DNA of 18,300 nt from Haloarcula sp. Its GTDB lineage: Archaea; Halobacteriota; Halobacteria; Halobacteriales; Haloarculaceae. The number at the start of each line of letters is the position of its first letter. Position 1 is the first letter of the stretch. The notes under the pieces were generated by a model. That model was given only the letters and a program-made list of their open reading frames with translations. It had not been told where the DNA came from and made no database searches. Shown piece by piece: positions 1-7,182 of the stretch. Position numbers and translations under genes: made by a program. The DNA is taken from assembly GCA_028275075.1 (NCBI GenBank), contig JAQCNK010000272.1, positions 1 through 18,300 on the forward strand, written 5' to 3'.

Positions 1-53
1 ACGCGCAGCGTTTGCGAGTCACGCTAGGCGAGTGTACACGAGCGGAGCGGAGG

Positions 54-59
54 TTTTAA
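54..59 (+). promoter_or_regulatory. TATA-like box for the tfe operon
   Basis: The hexamer TTTTAA is centred about 29 bases before the tfe ATG at 86. That fits an archaeal TATA box with a leaderless or nearly leaderless transcript. No Shine-Dalgarno sequence precedes the ATG. Positional inference only. Confidence 0.4.
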
Positions 60-85
60 CCACGTGACCCCCCGAGTAAAAGATA

Positions 86-610
86 ATGGCTTTTGAGGAT
101 CTGCTGGAGGACCCCGTCATACAGAAGTACCTCCACGAACTGGTCGGACCGAAAGGGATGCCGGTCGCCGCCGCGCCGCCAGACGGCGAAGTGACCGACG
201 AGGAACTGGCCGAGGAGTTGGGCCTAGAACTCAACGACGTGCGACGCGCGCTCTTTATTCTCTACGAGAACGATCTTGCGGCCTACCGCCGGCTTCGCGA
301 CGAAGACTCGGGGTGGCTGACGTATCTGTGGACGTTCGAGTACGGAGAGATTCCCGAGCAACTCGAAGAAGAGATGTACCGTCTGCTGGAGGGGCTGGAG
401 GAGCGCCGAGAGTACGAGCGCAACAACGAGTTTTATCTCTGTGAACGCTGTGGCATCCGGTTTGAGTTCGACGAGGCCATGGAGTTCGGCTTCGAATGCC
501 CCGAGTGTGGCGACCAAGTCGAAGCGATGGAGAACACAACCCTCGTGACAGCGATGGAGCAGCGCATCGACGAGTTGCGCTCGGAACTGAACGTGGAAGC
601 CGAGGCCTGA
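86..610 (+). CDS. tfe: Transcription initiation factor E, alpha subunit (TFE)
   Basis: This is the archaeal homologue of the TFIIE alpha N-terminal half. It assists promoter opening by RNA polymerase with TBP and TFB. The 174-residue protein has a winged-helix part at about residues 1-90, an acidic linker with an EEEMYRLLEGLEERREYE helix, and a zinc ribbon with cysteines C119, C122, C138 and C141 (CERC and CPEC pairs). A short acidic helical tail follows. Length and domain order match haloarchaeal TFE. The ATG at 86 is the first in frame and has a TATA-like box about 29 bases upstream. The TGA stop overlaps the ATG of the next gene by one base, so translational coupling with the DUF2110 gene is likely. 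Confidence 0.95.
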   Translation: MAFEDLLEDPVIQKYLHELVGPKGMPVAAAPPDGEVTDEELAEELGLELNDVRRALFILYENDLAAYRRLRDEDSGWLTYLWTFEYGEIPEQLEEEMYRLLEGLEERREYERNNEFYLCERCGIRFEFDEAMEFGFECPECGDQVEAMENTTLVTAMEQRIDELRSELNVEAEA

Positions 611-1293
611 TGGTCGTCCTTGGTTCCAAAGTGTACGTGACGGGCGATGCCCGTGACCGTGCGCTCGACGGCCTGCGCGGGCTGGTGAACAACCGCTTTG
701 GTGATCTCGACGTGGATTTCGAGATCGGCCACCGGGAAGACGACTTCCCTGTCGTTACCGTAGAGGGGCCCGACGAGACTGTCGCGCGTAACATCCTGCG
801 CGAGGAGTTCGGTGAGATCGTCCCGAACCACGAGGCCGGCGAGACGTACGTCGGAACGCTGGATTCGTGGGATGAGGACGGGTTGGTCTTCGATGCCGGG
901 CCCGCCGGCGATGTGCGGATTCGGGCCCAGAACCTCGATCTGGGACAGGGATCGCCCGCTCAGATCCGCAAGCGGTTCGGGCTGGTACAGCATCTCCCGT
1001 TGCGGTTCGTCGCCGGCCCCGAGCCACGGCTGGCCGACGAAGAGGTTGACCGCCTCTACGACTGGAAACGCGGCGGTGACCACGACAACGGCCGTGTCAA
1101 CACCAACAGCGCGACTCGCTCGGAAGTACGCGCGACGGTCAACAAGTCCGGTCACGCCCAAGACATCGTCACCGTCGAGCGGTTGGGGCTTCTGGAGATG
1201 AGTATCATCTGCAACCCTGACACCGACGCACCGGGGCTGCTGGCCGACATCGGCCGATTCATGCCATCGGAGCTACTCGCCGTCGTTCCCTGA
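610..1293 (+). CDS. DUF2110 family protein
   Basis: A 227-residue archaeal protein of unknown function that I recognise as DUF2110, a family usually found beside tfe in haloarchaea. The start is chosen at the ATG overlapping the tfe stop (TGATG), giving an N-terminus MVVLGSKVYVTGDARD; the frame is open further upstream, but that part lies wholly within tfe. The product is soluble and acidic, with no signal peptide or membrane segment. A central stretch reading GETYVGTLDSWDEDGLVFDAG resembles a small beta-barrel fold, which is only an impression. The neighbourhood suggests a role linked to transcription or RNA, but nothing in the sequence shows an activity. Confidence 0.85.
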   Translation: MVVLGSKVYVTGDARDRALDGLRGLVNNRFGDLDVDFEIGHREDDFPVVTVEGPDETVARNILREEFGEIVPNHEAGETYVGTLDSWDEDGLVFDAGPAGDVRIRAQNLDLGQGSPAQIRKRFGLVQHLPLRFVAGPEPRLADEEVDRLYDWKRGGDHDNGRVNTNSATRSEVRATVNKSGHAQDIVTVERLGLLEMSIICNPDTDAPGLLADIGRFMPSELLAVVP

Positions 1294-1296
1294 CCT

Positions 1297-2088
1297 ATGC
1301 ATCGTCGACATTTCGCTCTCCTGTCCGTGCTCGCACTGGTCGCTCTCGCCGGCTGTACCGGTATCCTCGGTCCCGAGGATGTCGACCCGTCACAGTTGAA
1401 CGAGAACGCCAGCTACGACTGGGCGACCGAGACCAACGCATCAATCACGCTCAACAAGACCTCCTACCGGGCGGTGTACGATATCCCGGGCAACTCCTCG
1501 TTTACCATCTATAACCGCGACGACCTCGGCCGTGAGGAGGGCGTCCCGGTGAAGGCCTTGCGCTTTCGCTACGATAACGGGACCGTCATCAGCCCTGCGA
1601 ATTCCTCGCTGACAGCCCAGCGTACCGGTAGCTCGACCGTCATCGGTCTCCCGAACAACAGCAGCGGCCAGGTCGCTTACAGCGCGCCACGACAGGGGAA
1701 ATCGTTCTCGACGCCAGTGTATGCGAACGGATACACGTACACGGTGACTCTTCCGCCGGGCCGTCGTATCGGTATCCCGTTGCTGTCCCATGCCACGCCC
1801 GGTAGCTACGAGACAGAGACGGAAGCCACGACGAACCGGATGACTGTCACCTGGTCTGAGCCGGTGGAGTCACGAGCGGTACGGGTGCGGTTCTACCTGG
1901 AGCGTGATCTGTACATCTTCGGTGGGACCGCAGCCATCGCTGTCCTCATTGGAACCGCTGGAACGGTGTACTACTGGCGCCAGCTACAGGCGGTTCGCCG
2001 TCGCCGAAAGGAGGCCGGTATCGATCTGGAGGAAGAGTACGAAGACGAGGAGTTCGGGAACGACGGACCGCCGCCGGGGATGCCCTGA
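1297..2088 (+). CDS. DUF5803-like lipoprotein with C-terminal membrane segment
   Basis: A 263-residue exported protein starting three bases after the DUF2110 stop, so probably the third gene of the tfe operon. Residues 1-20 form a lipoprotein signal (MHRRH, a hydrophobic run, then LAGC with Cys20 as the lipidation site). The middle is an N- and T-rich extracellular domain with several NxS/T sequons. A second hydrophobic segment at about residues 203-222 is followed by a basic RRRRKE stretch and a very acidic tail (EEEYEDEEF) that would lie in the cytoplasm. I assign it to the haloarchaeal DUF5803 family from its position and architecture. Its biochemical function is unknown. Confidence 0.75.
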   Translation: MHRRHFALLSVLALVALAGCTGILGPEDVDPSQLNENASYDWATETNASITLNKTSYRAVYDIPGNSSFTIYNRDDLGREEGVPVKALRFRYDNGTVISPANSSLTAQRTGSSTVIGLPNNSSGQVAYSAPRQGKSFSTPVYANGYTYTVTLPPGRRIGIPLLSHATPGSYETETEATTNRMTVTWSEPVESRAVRVRFYLERDLYIFGGTAAIAVLIGTAGTVYYWRQLQAVRRRRKEAGIDLEEEYEDEEFGNDGPPPGMP

Positions 2089-2094
2089 TATCTA

Positions 2095-2142
2095 AGACTG
2101 GTGGCTGTACGTTCGTAAAGATATTCGCCACCCGGGGTGGCG
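2095..2142 (-). repeat. Half copy of palindromic element family B
   Basis: This 48-base stretch matches one arm and the inner hairpin of the complete B element at 8055-8136 read in reverse: the first 35 aligned bases differ at about six positions. It carries the outer arm (GGTGGCTGTACGTTCGTAAA) and the inner stem TATTCGCCA...TGGCGATA. It stops where element A1 begins, and the other outer arm is absent. It lies just after the stop codon of the lipoprotein gene. The alignment was made by eye. Confidence 0.7.
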
Positions 2143-2217
2143 ATACGGGTCGACAGAACGAGTGATAGAATTCGGCTCGCCAGACCCCGGCGAATATCTA
2201 TCAGTGTCGACCCGTAT
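2143..2217 (+). repeat. Palindromic element A, copy 1 (A1)
   Basis: A 75-bp copy of family A. The outer arms ATACGGGTCGACA (2143-2155) and TGTCGACCCGTAT (2205-2217) are perfect 13-bp inverted repeats. The inner arms are TGATAG and CTATCA. Compared with A3 it lacks six bases (GGCTTC) in the right arm, so its outer stem is shorter. It lies in the same orientation as A2 and A3, abutting a half B element. Confidence 0.9.
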
Positions 2218-2223
2218 AGAACC

Positions 2224-2235
2224 GACCGTATGAGC
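2224..2235 (+). repeat. Possible remnant of the right end of element C
   Basis: The twelve bases GACCGTATGAGC here also occur at the right end and flank of element C (2789-2800). A match of this length can arise by chance in 18 kb. Only its place directly after A1 makes it notable. Confidence 0.25.
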
Positions 2236-2263
2236 GGCGGCGTCAACGTCCACCATCGAAGAG

Positions 2264-2269
2264 TTAACG
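2264..2269 (+). promoter_or_regulatory. TATA-like box for ferredoxin
   Basis: TTAACG is centred about 27 bases before the ferredoxin ATG at 2293, as expected for a leaderless haloarchaeal transcript. No ribosome-binding site is visible. Inference from spacing. Confidence 0.35.
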
Positions 2270-2283
2270 ACGTGCAAGGCTGA

Positions 2284-2622
<339 letters not shown>

Positions 2623-2637
2623 TCCTTGCCACTATAG

Positions 2638-2652
2638 GAGCCATTGCGGCTC
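2638..2652 (+). terminator. Small hairpin after ferredoxin, possible terminator
   Basis: A five-base stem GAGCC/GGCTC with loop ATTGC lies 16 bases after the ferredoxin stop. There is no T-run, so this is weak. The larger palindrome C lies further downstream. Confidence 0.2.
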
Positions 2653-2714
2653 AATACACACCCAACCGCACGACGGCGTTCACAACTGTTGTCGACTCAC
2701 AGACTTCGTTCCTG

Positions 2715-2796
2715 ATACGGTCGGTTGTAACGATTTACCGGTGATTTGCTGGGTCGGGTCTGGCAAATCCCGGTAATGGCTTACAACTGACCGTAT
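2715..2796 (+). repeat. Palindromic element C
   Basis: An 82-bp imperfect palindrome between the convergent ferredoxin and DUF456 genes. The outer arms are 2715-2730 (ATACGGTCGGTTGTAA) and 2781-2796 (TTACAACTGACCGTAT), paired at 15 of 16 positions; the exception, G2723 with T2788, would be a G-U wobble in a plus-strand RNA. The inner arms are 2734-2749 (TTTACCGGTGATTTGC) and 2763-2776 (GCAAATCCCGGTAA), with a loop of about 13 bases. Size, plan and ATAC/GTAT ends match families A and B. It could act as a bidirectional terminator here. Confidence 0.85.
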
Positions 2797-2832
2797 GAGC
2801 CGACGTGGTCCCAGTCCGCTCTATCGGCGTGG

Positions 2833-3321
2833 TCAGAGCAGTTCGACACCTACCATTGCGAGCAGTATCGATCCGGTCACCAACGCCTGTGCGACGCCCG
2901 ACGCCAACATTCCGACTGTCGTAACGAGCGCGGCTTTTAGCCCCTTCCGGGCGTCCTCCTGACGATAAAACTCGACGCCGAACACTGTTACCGCGACGCC
3001 GAGAATGACACCGAGCGGGCCGGTAACAAAGAACAGTACCAGGGCGACGACGCCCGCAAGTAGGGCTGTCCCGTTGGAAGCGCCACCGGCGCGGGCGGCG
3101 ACGACACCGCCGGCGACATCGATGCCCCAGGTCACCAGCCCGGCGAGCACGAGCGCGATGAGGACGACCGTCCCCGGCTCGCCTGTGGCGTACCAGTAGG
3201 TGAAGACACCGCTGAGCGAGAGCAGCGCGCCCGGGACCTGTGGGACGAGACTACCGACAACCCCGGCGGCGAGCAAGAGGAAGGCCAACACGACCAGCCC
3301 TGTCTCGATGGTGAGGAACAT
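2833..3321 (-). CDS. DUF456 family membrane protein
   Basis: A protein of about 162 residues, nearly all hydrophobic, with four to five membrane segments and glycine-rich helices. I recognise DUF456 from the N-terminal MFLTIETGLVVLAFLLL run, the VPQVPGALLSLSGVF loop and the C-terminal GxxxG-like helices. The function of the family is unknown. I prefer the ATG at 3321, seven bases after the tmcA stop. An in-frame GTG at 3342 would add seven basic residues and overlap tmcA. The spacing suggests co-transcription behind tmcA. The gene ends 37 bases from element C. Confidence 0.8.
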   Translation of the reverse strand: MFLTIETGLVVLAFLLLAAGVVGSLVPQVPGALLSLSGVFTYWYATGEPGTVVLIALVLAGLVTWGIDVAGGVVAARAGGASNGTALLAGVVALVLFFVTGPLGVILGVAVTVFGVEFYRQEDARKGLKAALVTTVGMLASGVAQALVTGSILLAMVGVELL

Positions 3322-3328
3322 TCGATAC

Positions 3329-5557
3329 CTACGGCGATTCACGGTAAAGACAGGTCAACGTTTCGACCGCTGCACCCATCTTCTGCTTGCACTCGCGCTC
3401 GGAGACGAACCCCATCGACTCGGCGACCTCGTCCCACGGACGGGCCTGCAAAACCTTCCGGACGAGGAGACGTTCCTCGCGGTCTGACAGCGCGTCCGGG
3501 TCGGCCGGGGCCATGAGGTGCCGGAGCGAAAGGCGTCGGAACGGGGCTGGGTTCGTATCGAGGACGGACGCGCCGCTGGGGACGCCAGCGACCAGTCGCC
3601 ACTCCCACGCCGAGAGTGGTGTGTCCGGTTCGGCAGCGGTGGCTCCGAGCGTCGCCCTAACTACATCGGGCTCGGCTTGGGAGAGTGCGTCTGTCAGCGT
3701 CGCACCGATGCGGTCAGCAAACCACCCGGCGTGACGCGTTGCGAGGGCGCGGCCGGCGTCGCTGCAGGGGTCCAGCATGACCGCCGAATACTCTCCGCTA
3801 CGGTCGTTCCGGGATGTCGAGAGGTGGACCGTTCGGTAGTCGTTCGACGCCCAGAAATTGAGCAGCTCGGGCGTGGCACCGAAGCTCACGCCCATCCAGT
3901 CGACGCGCTCGGCGAACTCACGTCGCATCTCAGTCAACAACTGTGACCCCAGTCCACGCGAGCGGACCGCTCCGTGGGTCGCGATGCGGAGGACGCGCTG
4001 GCCGACGGGGGCTCCCGCTTCCCGGTCCCGGACCTGTGTCGACAAAACGTCCGGAATCATGTTCCCACGGACGCGCTCGCCCTCGTACATCCGGTCTCGG
4101 GCCTCGCTATCGAGGCCGCCCTCCCGAGCCAGAAGTGCCACAGCTACAACGTGGCCCTCATTGGTCAGCGCCCGCACGGTGAGGTTCGGAGCGTCTAGCA
4201 ACCGTGCGAGGTCGGTCGGCTCTGTCCGGTAGTGAGCCAGCACAAGCAGGCCAACCACCTCACGGAGCAGATGTTCATCAGCGAGCAGGTCCGCAGACGA
4301 GAGCCGGCGATAGGTGGCGTTGTCGGGGCTCACATCACTGACCAGTTGTGCCGCCGGCGGTCGCGCGTCAAGCAGGAGCGCCCGGAACGCCCATACCTCC
4401 ACGGGATCGGCGTCGGCGTACCGGATCGGAGCTGTCATTGATACGTTGGTGACGGTGTGATCAGACTCGGACAACCGGTCTCGGAACCGGACTGAGAACC
4501 CTCGGCCGGCGCCCTCGTAGCCGTGAACGGTCGTGGTGAAGGCCACCGACGGAGCCGAAAGCAGGGCGTCGAGCCGACGGACCGGCAGCGCGGCGGCTTC
4601 GTCGACGAACACAACGTCCGGGTCGTCTGGCATGTCAACCGCTGTTGCCGGTCGCTCGAAGCGGATCTGCCCGTCGTCGCCGTTCTCGGCCGCGACAGTC
4701 AGTCGGTGTGGCGTGTCGTCTCGGTCCCGTTCGACCGAGTCGCTAACCGTCGATAGTAGTGCCTTTGCGCGGGTGAACAGCTCGCCGGCGCTGCGGTACT
4801 GCGGAGCGGTCACGAGCACGTCGTGGCCCTGTCGGGCGAGGGCAGCGGCGGCTAGCCCTGCGGCGCTTGATTTCCCCCGTCCGCGGTCGGCTTCCACGAC
4901 CACGGCCTGGCCTGGGGACGCGAGGGTCTCAAGCGCGTGGACCGCGTCGCGCTGATCAGCAGTTTGACAGGCAGCATACGTCGCCTCGACAAAGCTGTGC
5001 TCGTCCGGTGGATCTGGCGTCGGCCGAGAACGCTGCGGCGCCGGATCAGTCAGCCCGGACTTCTCGACAGTGTCGCCATCGTCGCCGACGGAGACGACCG
5101 CGATACCGCGGTGGGCTCTGATACTGTCGACCAACCGCTGGCGGAAGTGACCAGTTACCTGTTGCCGGTCGAACGGTGGCACTGCGAGCGACGTATCAAA
5201 GCCGTCTCGGCGGTCGGCCCAGTCGTCGAGTGGTGGCGTCAACAGGATGAGGAGTCCGCCGCCGTCGACTGCGCCGACGGCAGTCCCGAGCGCGTTCGGT
5301 CTGAGTTCCTCGTGGGCATCGAGGACGACAACCGACTGCGTCCGCCCGAGCAGTTCGACGGCGCGACACTGCTGCTGTCGCTCGGAATCGACCACTGGCT
5401 CGGGGCCCAATACCGCCGTCTTACTGCCCGGGATAGCGGCTGCCGAAAGCGCAGTGGCCGCCCGCTCGCGTGTCATCTGGGGGTCGCCAGCTAAAACAAG
5501 CACCCGACGCTCGTCGGCTCGTTGAGCCTCGGTACGTAACGCCCGGGCCAGTTTCAT
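3329..5557 (-). CDS. tmcA: tRNA(Met) cytidine acetyltransferase TmcA
   Basis: Makes N4-acetylcytidine in RNA using acetyl-CoA and ATP; the classical target is the wobble C34 of elongator tRNA-Met, and archaeal homologues can also modify rRNA. The 742-residue product has an N-terminal TmcA domain (about 1-190), an RNA-helicase-like ATPase domain with Walker A ADRGRGKSS (223-231) and Walker B DVVFVDEAAALP (314-325), a GNAT domain with the acetyl-CoA loop RIATHGAVRSRGLGSQLL (523-540), and a C-terminal tRNA-binding region. The frame is open for 66 more codons upstream, but that part is low-complexity and overlaps mscS. The ATG at 5557 gives the family-typical start MKLARALR. It lies 46 bases after mscS and 7 before DUF456. 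Confidence 0.93.
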   Translation of the reverse strand: MKLARALRTEAQRADERRVLVLAGDPQMTRERAATALSAAAIPGSKTAVLGPEPVVDSERQQQCRAVELLGRTQSVVVLDAHEELRPNALGTAVGAVDGGGLLILLTPPLDDWADRRDGFDTSLAVPPFDRQQVTGHFRQRLVDSIRAHRGIAVVSVGDDGDTVEKSGLTDPAPQRSRPTPDPPDEHSFVEATYAACQTADQRDAVHALETLASPGQAVVVEADRGRGKSSAAGLAAAALARQGHDVLVTAPQYRSAGELFTRAKALLSTVSDSVERDRDDTPHRLTVAAENGDDGQIRFERPATAVDMPDDPDVVFVDEAAALPVRRLDALLSAPSVAFTTTVHGYEGAGRGFSVRFRDRLSESDHTVTNVSMTAPIRYADADPVEVWAFRALLLDARPPAAQLVSDVSPDNATYRRLSSADLLADEHLLREVVGLLVLAHYRTEPTDLARLLDAPNLTVRALTNEGHVVAVALLAREGGLDSEARDRMYEGERVRGNMIPDVLSTQVRDREAGAPVGQRVLRIATHGAVRSRGLGSQLLTEMRREFAERVDWMGVSFGATPELLNFWASNDYRTVHLSTSRNDRSGEYSAVMLDPCSDAGRALATRHAGWFADRIGATLTDALSQAEPDVVRATLGATAAEPDTPLSAWEWRLVAGVPSGASVLDTNPAPFRRLSLRHLMAPADPDALSDREERLLVRKVLQARPWDEVAESMGFVSERECKQKMGAAVETLTCLYRESP

Positions 5558-5603
5558 ACCGGCTCTGGGCGGTCGGTCCGTATGGAACTGACGGAACCGC
5601 GAT

Positions 5604-6638
5604 TCACTCACTGTCGGCGTCGGGTGACTCCGGGTGGGCAACACCGCCGAGCGGTCCGTCGGGCCCCTCGGCTGACTGGTCGGCACGCGACACCTGCATG
5701 GCACCGCTGGTCTCGTCGAAATGTACGTGTGTGTGGGGGTAGGCGAACTCGACATCGGCGTCTTCGACCAGTTCCGCGAGGTTGGTCTGGACCTTCGAGC
5801 GAGCCGCGAGCAGTGTATACGGTTCGGACACCCAGTAGCGCAGCGTCAACAGGACGCCGTGGTCGCCGTATTCGTTGATGTAGCAAGTCGGGGCTGCGGG
5901 GTATCGGGCGGCGCCGACCCGGATGTCCGGCCCGCCTGCGATGACGGTCTCGACATCCCGGGCCGCCCTCTCGATGAGGGTTCGGGCCTCATTGATGTCG
6001 CTCTCGTAGGTGACCAGCACATCCAGCGAGAGCCGCATCCGTGGGTCTTCAGCGGAGTAATTCACGACATCGCGGTCGCGCATCGATCCGTTCGGAATAA
6101 CCAGAAACGTGTTGTCGAGCGTAAATATTTTCGTGTGTCTGAGTGTGATGTCCTCGACGAAGCCCCGCTGGCCCCGGTCGGCCAGTTCGATCATGTCGCC
6201 GATCTCGTAGGGCTGATCGGCCAGCAGGAACACGCCGGAGATGAAGCTCCCGACGATGGGTGCAACGACGACACCCACAACCGCGGAGAAGACAGCGACT
6301 GACAGCCCGATATCGCTGATTCGGAAGCCCCAAACACCCATTATACTCAGCAATCCGAAGAAATAAATTGTGGCCCGAGTCCCCCGTAGCGCCGTCCGGG
6401 TCAGGCTTGGCCGGCGGAACAACTGGGAGATACGCTGGCTAAACAGCCTGAGGAGAATCTGCGATCCAGCCCACGTCAGTACAATGATGATTCCGGTCGC
6501 AATCACGCGAGCGACCCACGGGTCGATGGGAATCGGCAGTAAGGAGACGAGCGCCTGCACCAGGTCCGACGGCTGACCGGTCCCCGCAGGTGTCACAGTC
6601 GATGACGGCTGCAACAGCGGAGCGAGACCGGTTTGCAT
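5604..6638 (-). CDS. Mechanosensitive ion channel, MscS family
   Basis: A membrane channel that opens under tension and relieves osmotic downshock, relevant for a halophile. Counted from the preferred ATG at 6638 it has about 344 residues. There are three hydrophobic segments: WVARVIATGIIIVLTWAG, ATIYFFGLLSIMGVWGF, and a glycine/alanine-rich pore helix starting at IGLSVAVFSAVVGVVVAPIV. The conserved MscS beta-domain follows, including GFVEDITLRHTKI and the NTFLVIPNGSM motif. The C-terminal cytoplasmic part ends in an acidic, proline-rich tail (PDADSE). An upstream in-frame ATG at 6677 would add 13 residues; which start is used is unclear. It is probably the first gene of an mscS-tmcA-DUF456 transcript. 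Confidence 0.9.
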   Translation of the reverse strand: MQTGLAPLLQPSSTVTPAGTGQPSDLVQALVSLLPIPIDPWVARVIATGIIIVLTWAGSQILLRLFSQRISQLFRRPSLTRTALRGTRATIYFFGLLSIMGVWGFRISDIGLSVAVFSAVVGVVVAPIVGSFISGVFLLADQPYEIGDMIELADRGQRGFVEDITLRHTKIFTLDNTFLVIPNGSMRDRDVVNYSAEDPRMRLSLDVLVTYESDINEARTLIERAARDVETVIAGGPDIRVGAARYPAAPTCYINEYGDHGVLLTLRYWVSEPYTLLAARSKVQTNLAELVEDADVEFAYPHTHVHFDETSGAMQVSRADQSAEGPDGPLGGVAHPESPDADSE

Positions 6639-6687
6639 GGGACACGTTGGTTGGTACGGCGAGAAAAGCGTTCCCATCGACAGGGGC

Positions 6688-6701
6688 TCACTCTATAGTG
6701 A
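6688..6701. promoter_or_regulatory. Small palindrome upstream of mscS
   Basis: TCACT (6688-6692) and AGTGA (6697-6701) form an inverted repeat with a four-base CTAT spacer. A T/A-rich CTAAATTT (minus strand) lies just upstream of it. It could be an operator or a core-promoter feature for mscS. Short palindromes are common, so confidence is low. Confidence 0.25.
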
Positions 6702-6788
6702 ACCCGAAATTTAGGCGACGAATACGCTACGGAAGCTACCGCCAGTAGCCGTTCTGTCAGCGAGGATCGATCGCATAAATCCGTCGGA

Positions 6789-7127
6789 CTAGCGCTCGAC
6801 TGGCTCCCACGTATCCGAGGTCACAGTCGCGTCCGGGTTGTCGACGGCCTCTACGATGAGGGCATCGGTAGTGTTCGTGCTGACTATTTCGACTTCGCTT
6901 GTGGCGCTACCGGGGAGCGGGGTCGGTGTTGTCCGGTCAGGGCTGGGGGTAACCGATTCGGACTGGTCAGGCTCTGTCTCACGTGCCACCACTGGAGCGC
7001 CCGGAAGCGCGAGCAGCATGGCCTGCAGCCCGGATCGGAACCGGTCGACGAGAGAGCTGTTTTCGGAGCCATTTCTGTCGATGTCCGGCCCGTCACCCCG
7101 CGGCTCGTTGAGGGGTATAATTCCCAT
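6789..7127 (-). CDS. Hypothetical small haloarchaeal protein
   Basis: A 112-residue acidic protein that I do not recognise. The ATG at 7127 begins MGIIPLNEPRGDG and has a good TATA-like box 25 bases upstream, so translation from a leaderless transcript is likely. The longer frame to 7202 would overlap the HD-domain gene. A short moderately hydrophobic stretch (GLQAMLLALPGAPVVA, about residues 33-48) is followed by a disordered T/P/S-rich linker (TPSPDRTTPTPLPGS) and a C-terminal part, SEVEIVSTNTTDALIVEAVDN, that looks beta-rich. It could be anchored or peripheral at the membrane. It lies 55 bases downstream of the HD gene on the same strand. Confidence 0.6.
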   Translation of the reverse strand: MGIIPLNEPRGDGPDIDRNGSENSSLVDRFRSGLQAMLLALPGAPVVARETEPDQSESVTPSPDRTTPTPLPGSATSEVEIVSTNTTDALIVEAVDNPDATVTSDTWEPVER

Positions 7128-7148
7128 AAAAATTAATGTACTTGACGG

Positions 7149-7155
7149 TACTAAA
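7149..7155 (-). promoter_or_regulatory. TATA-like box for the small hypothetical gene
   Basis: On the minus strand this reads TTTAGTA, centred 25 bases before the ATG at 7127. It supports the short start and an independent promoter between the HD gene and this gene. Confidence 0.45.
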
Positions 7156-7182
7156 CAGTTATTGTCGATCACACGTCCGGGG

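Noticed and set aside
433..1161. 242-codon minus-strand frame opposite tfe and DUF2110
   Set aside because: Antisense to two well-supported genes and with no recognisable features.
5558..5755. 66-codon N-terminal extension of tmcA
   Set aside because: It overlaps mscS, is low-complexity, and TmcA proteins start near MKLAR, which matches the ATG at 5557.
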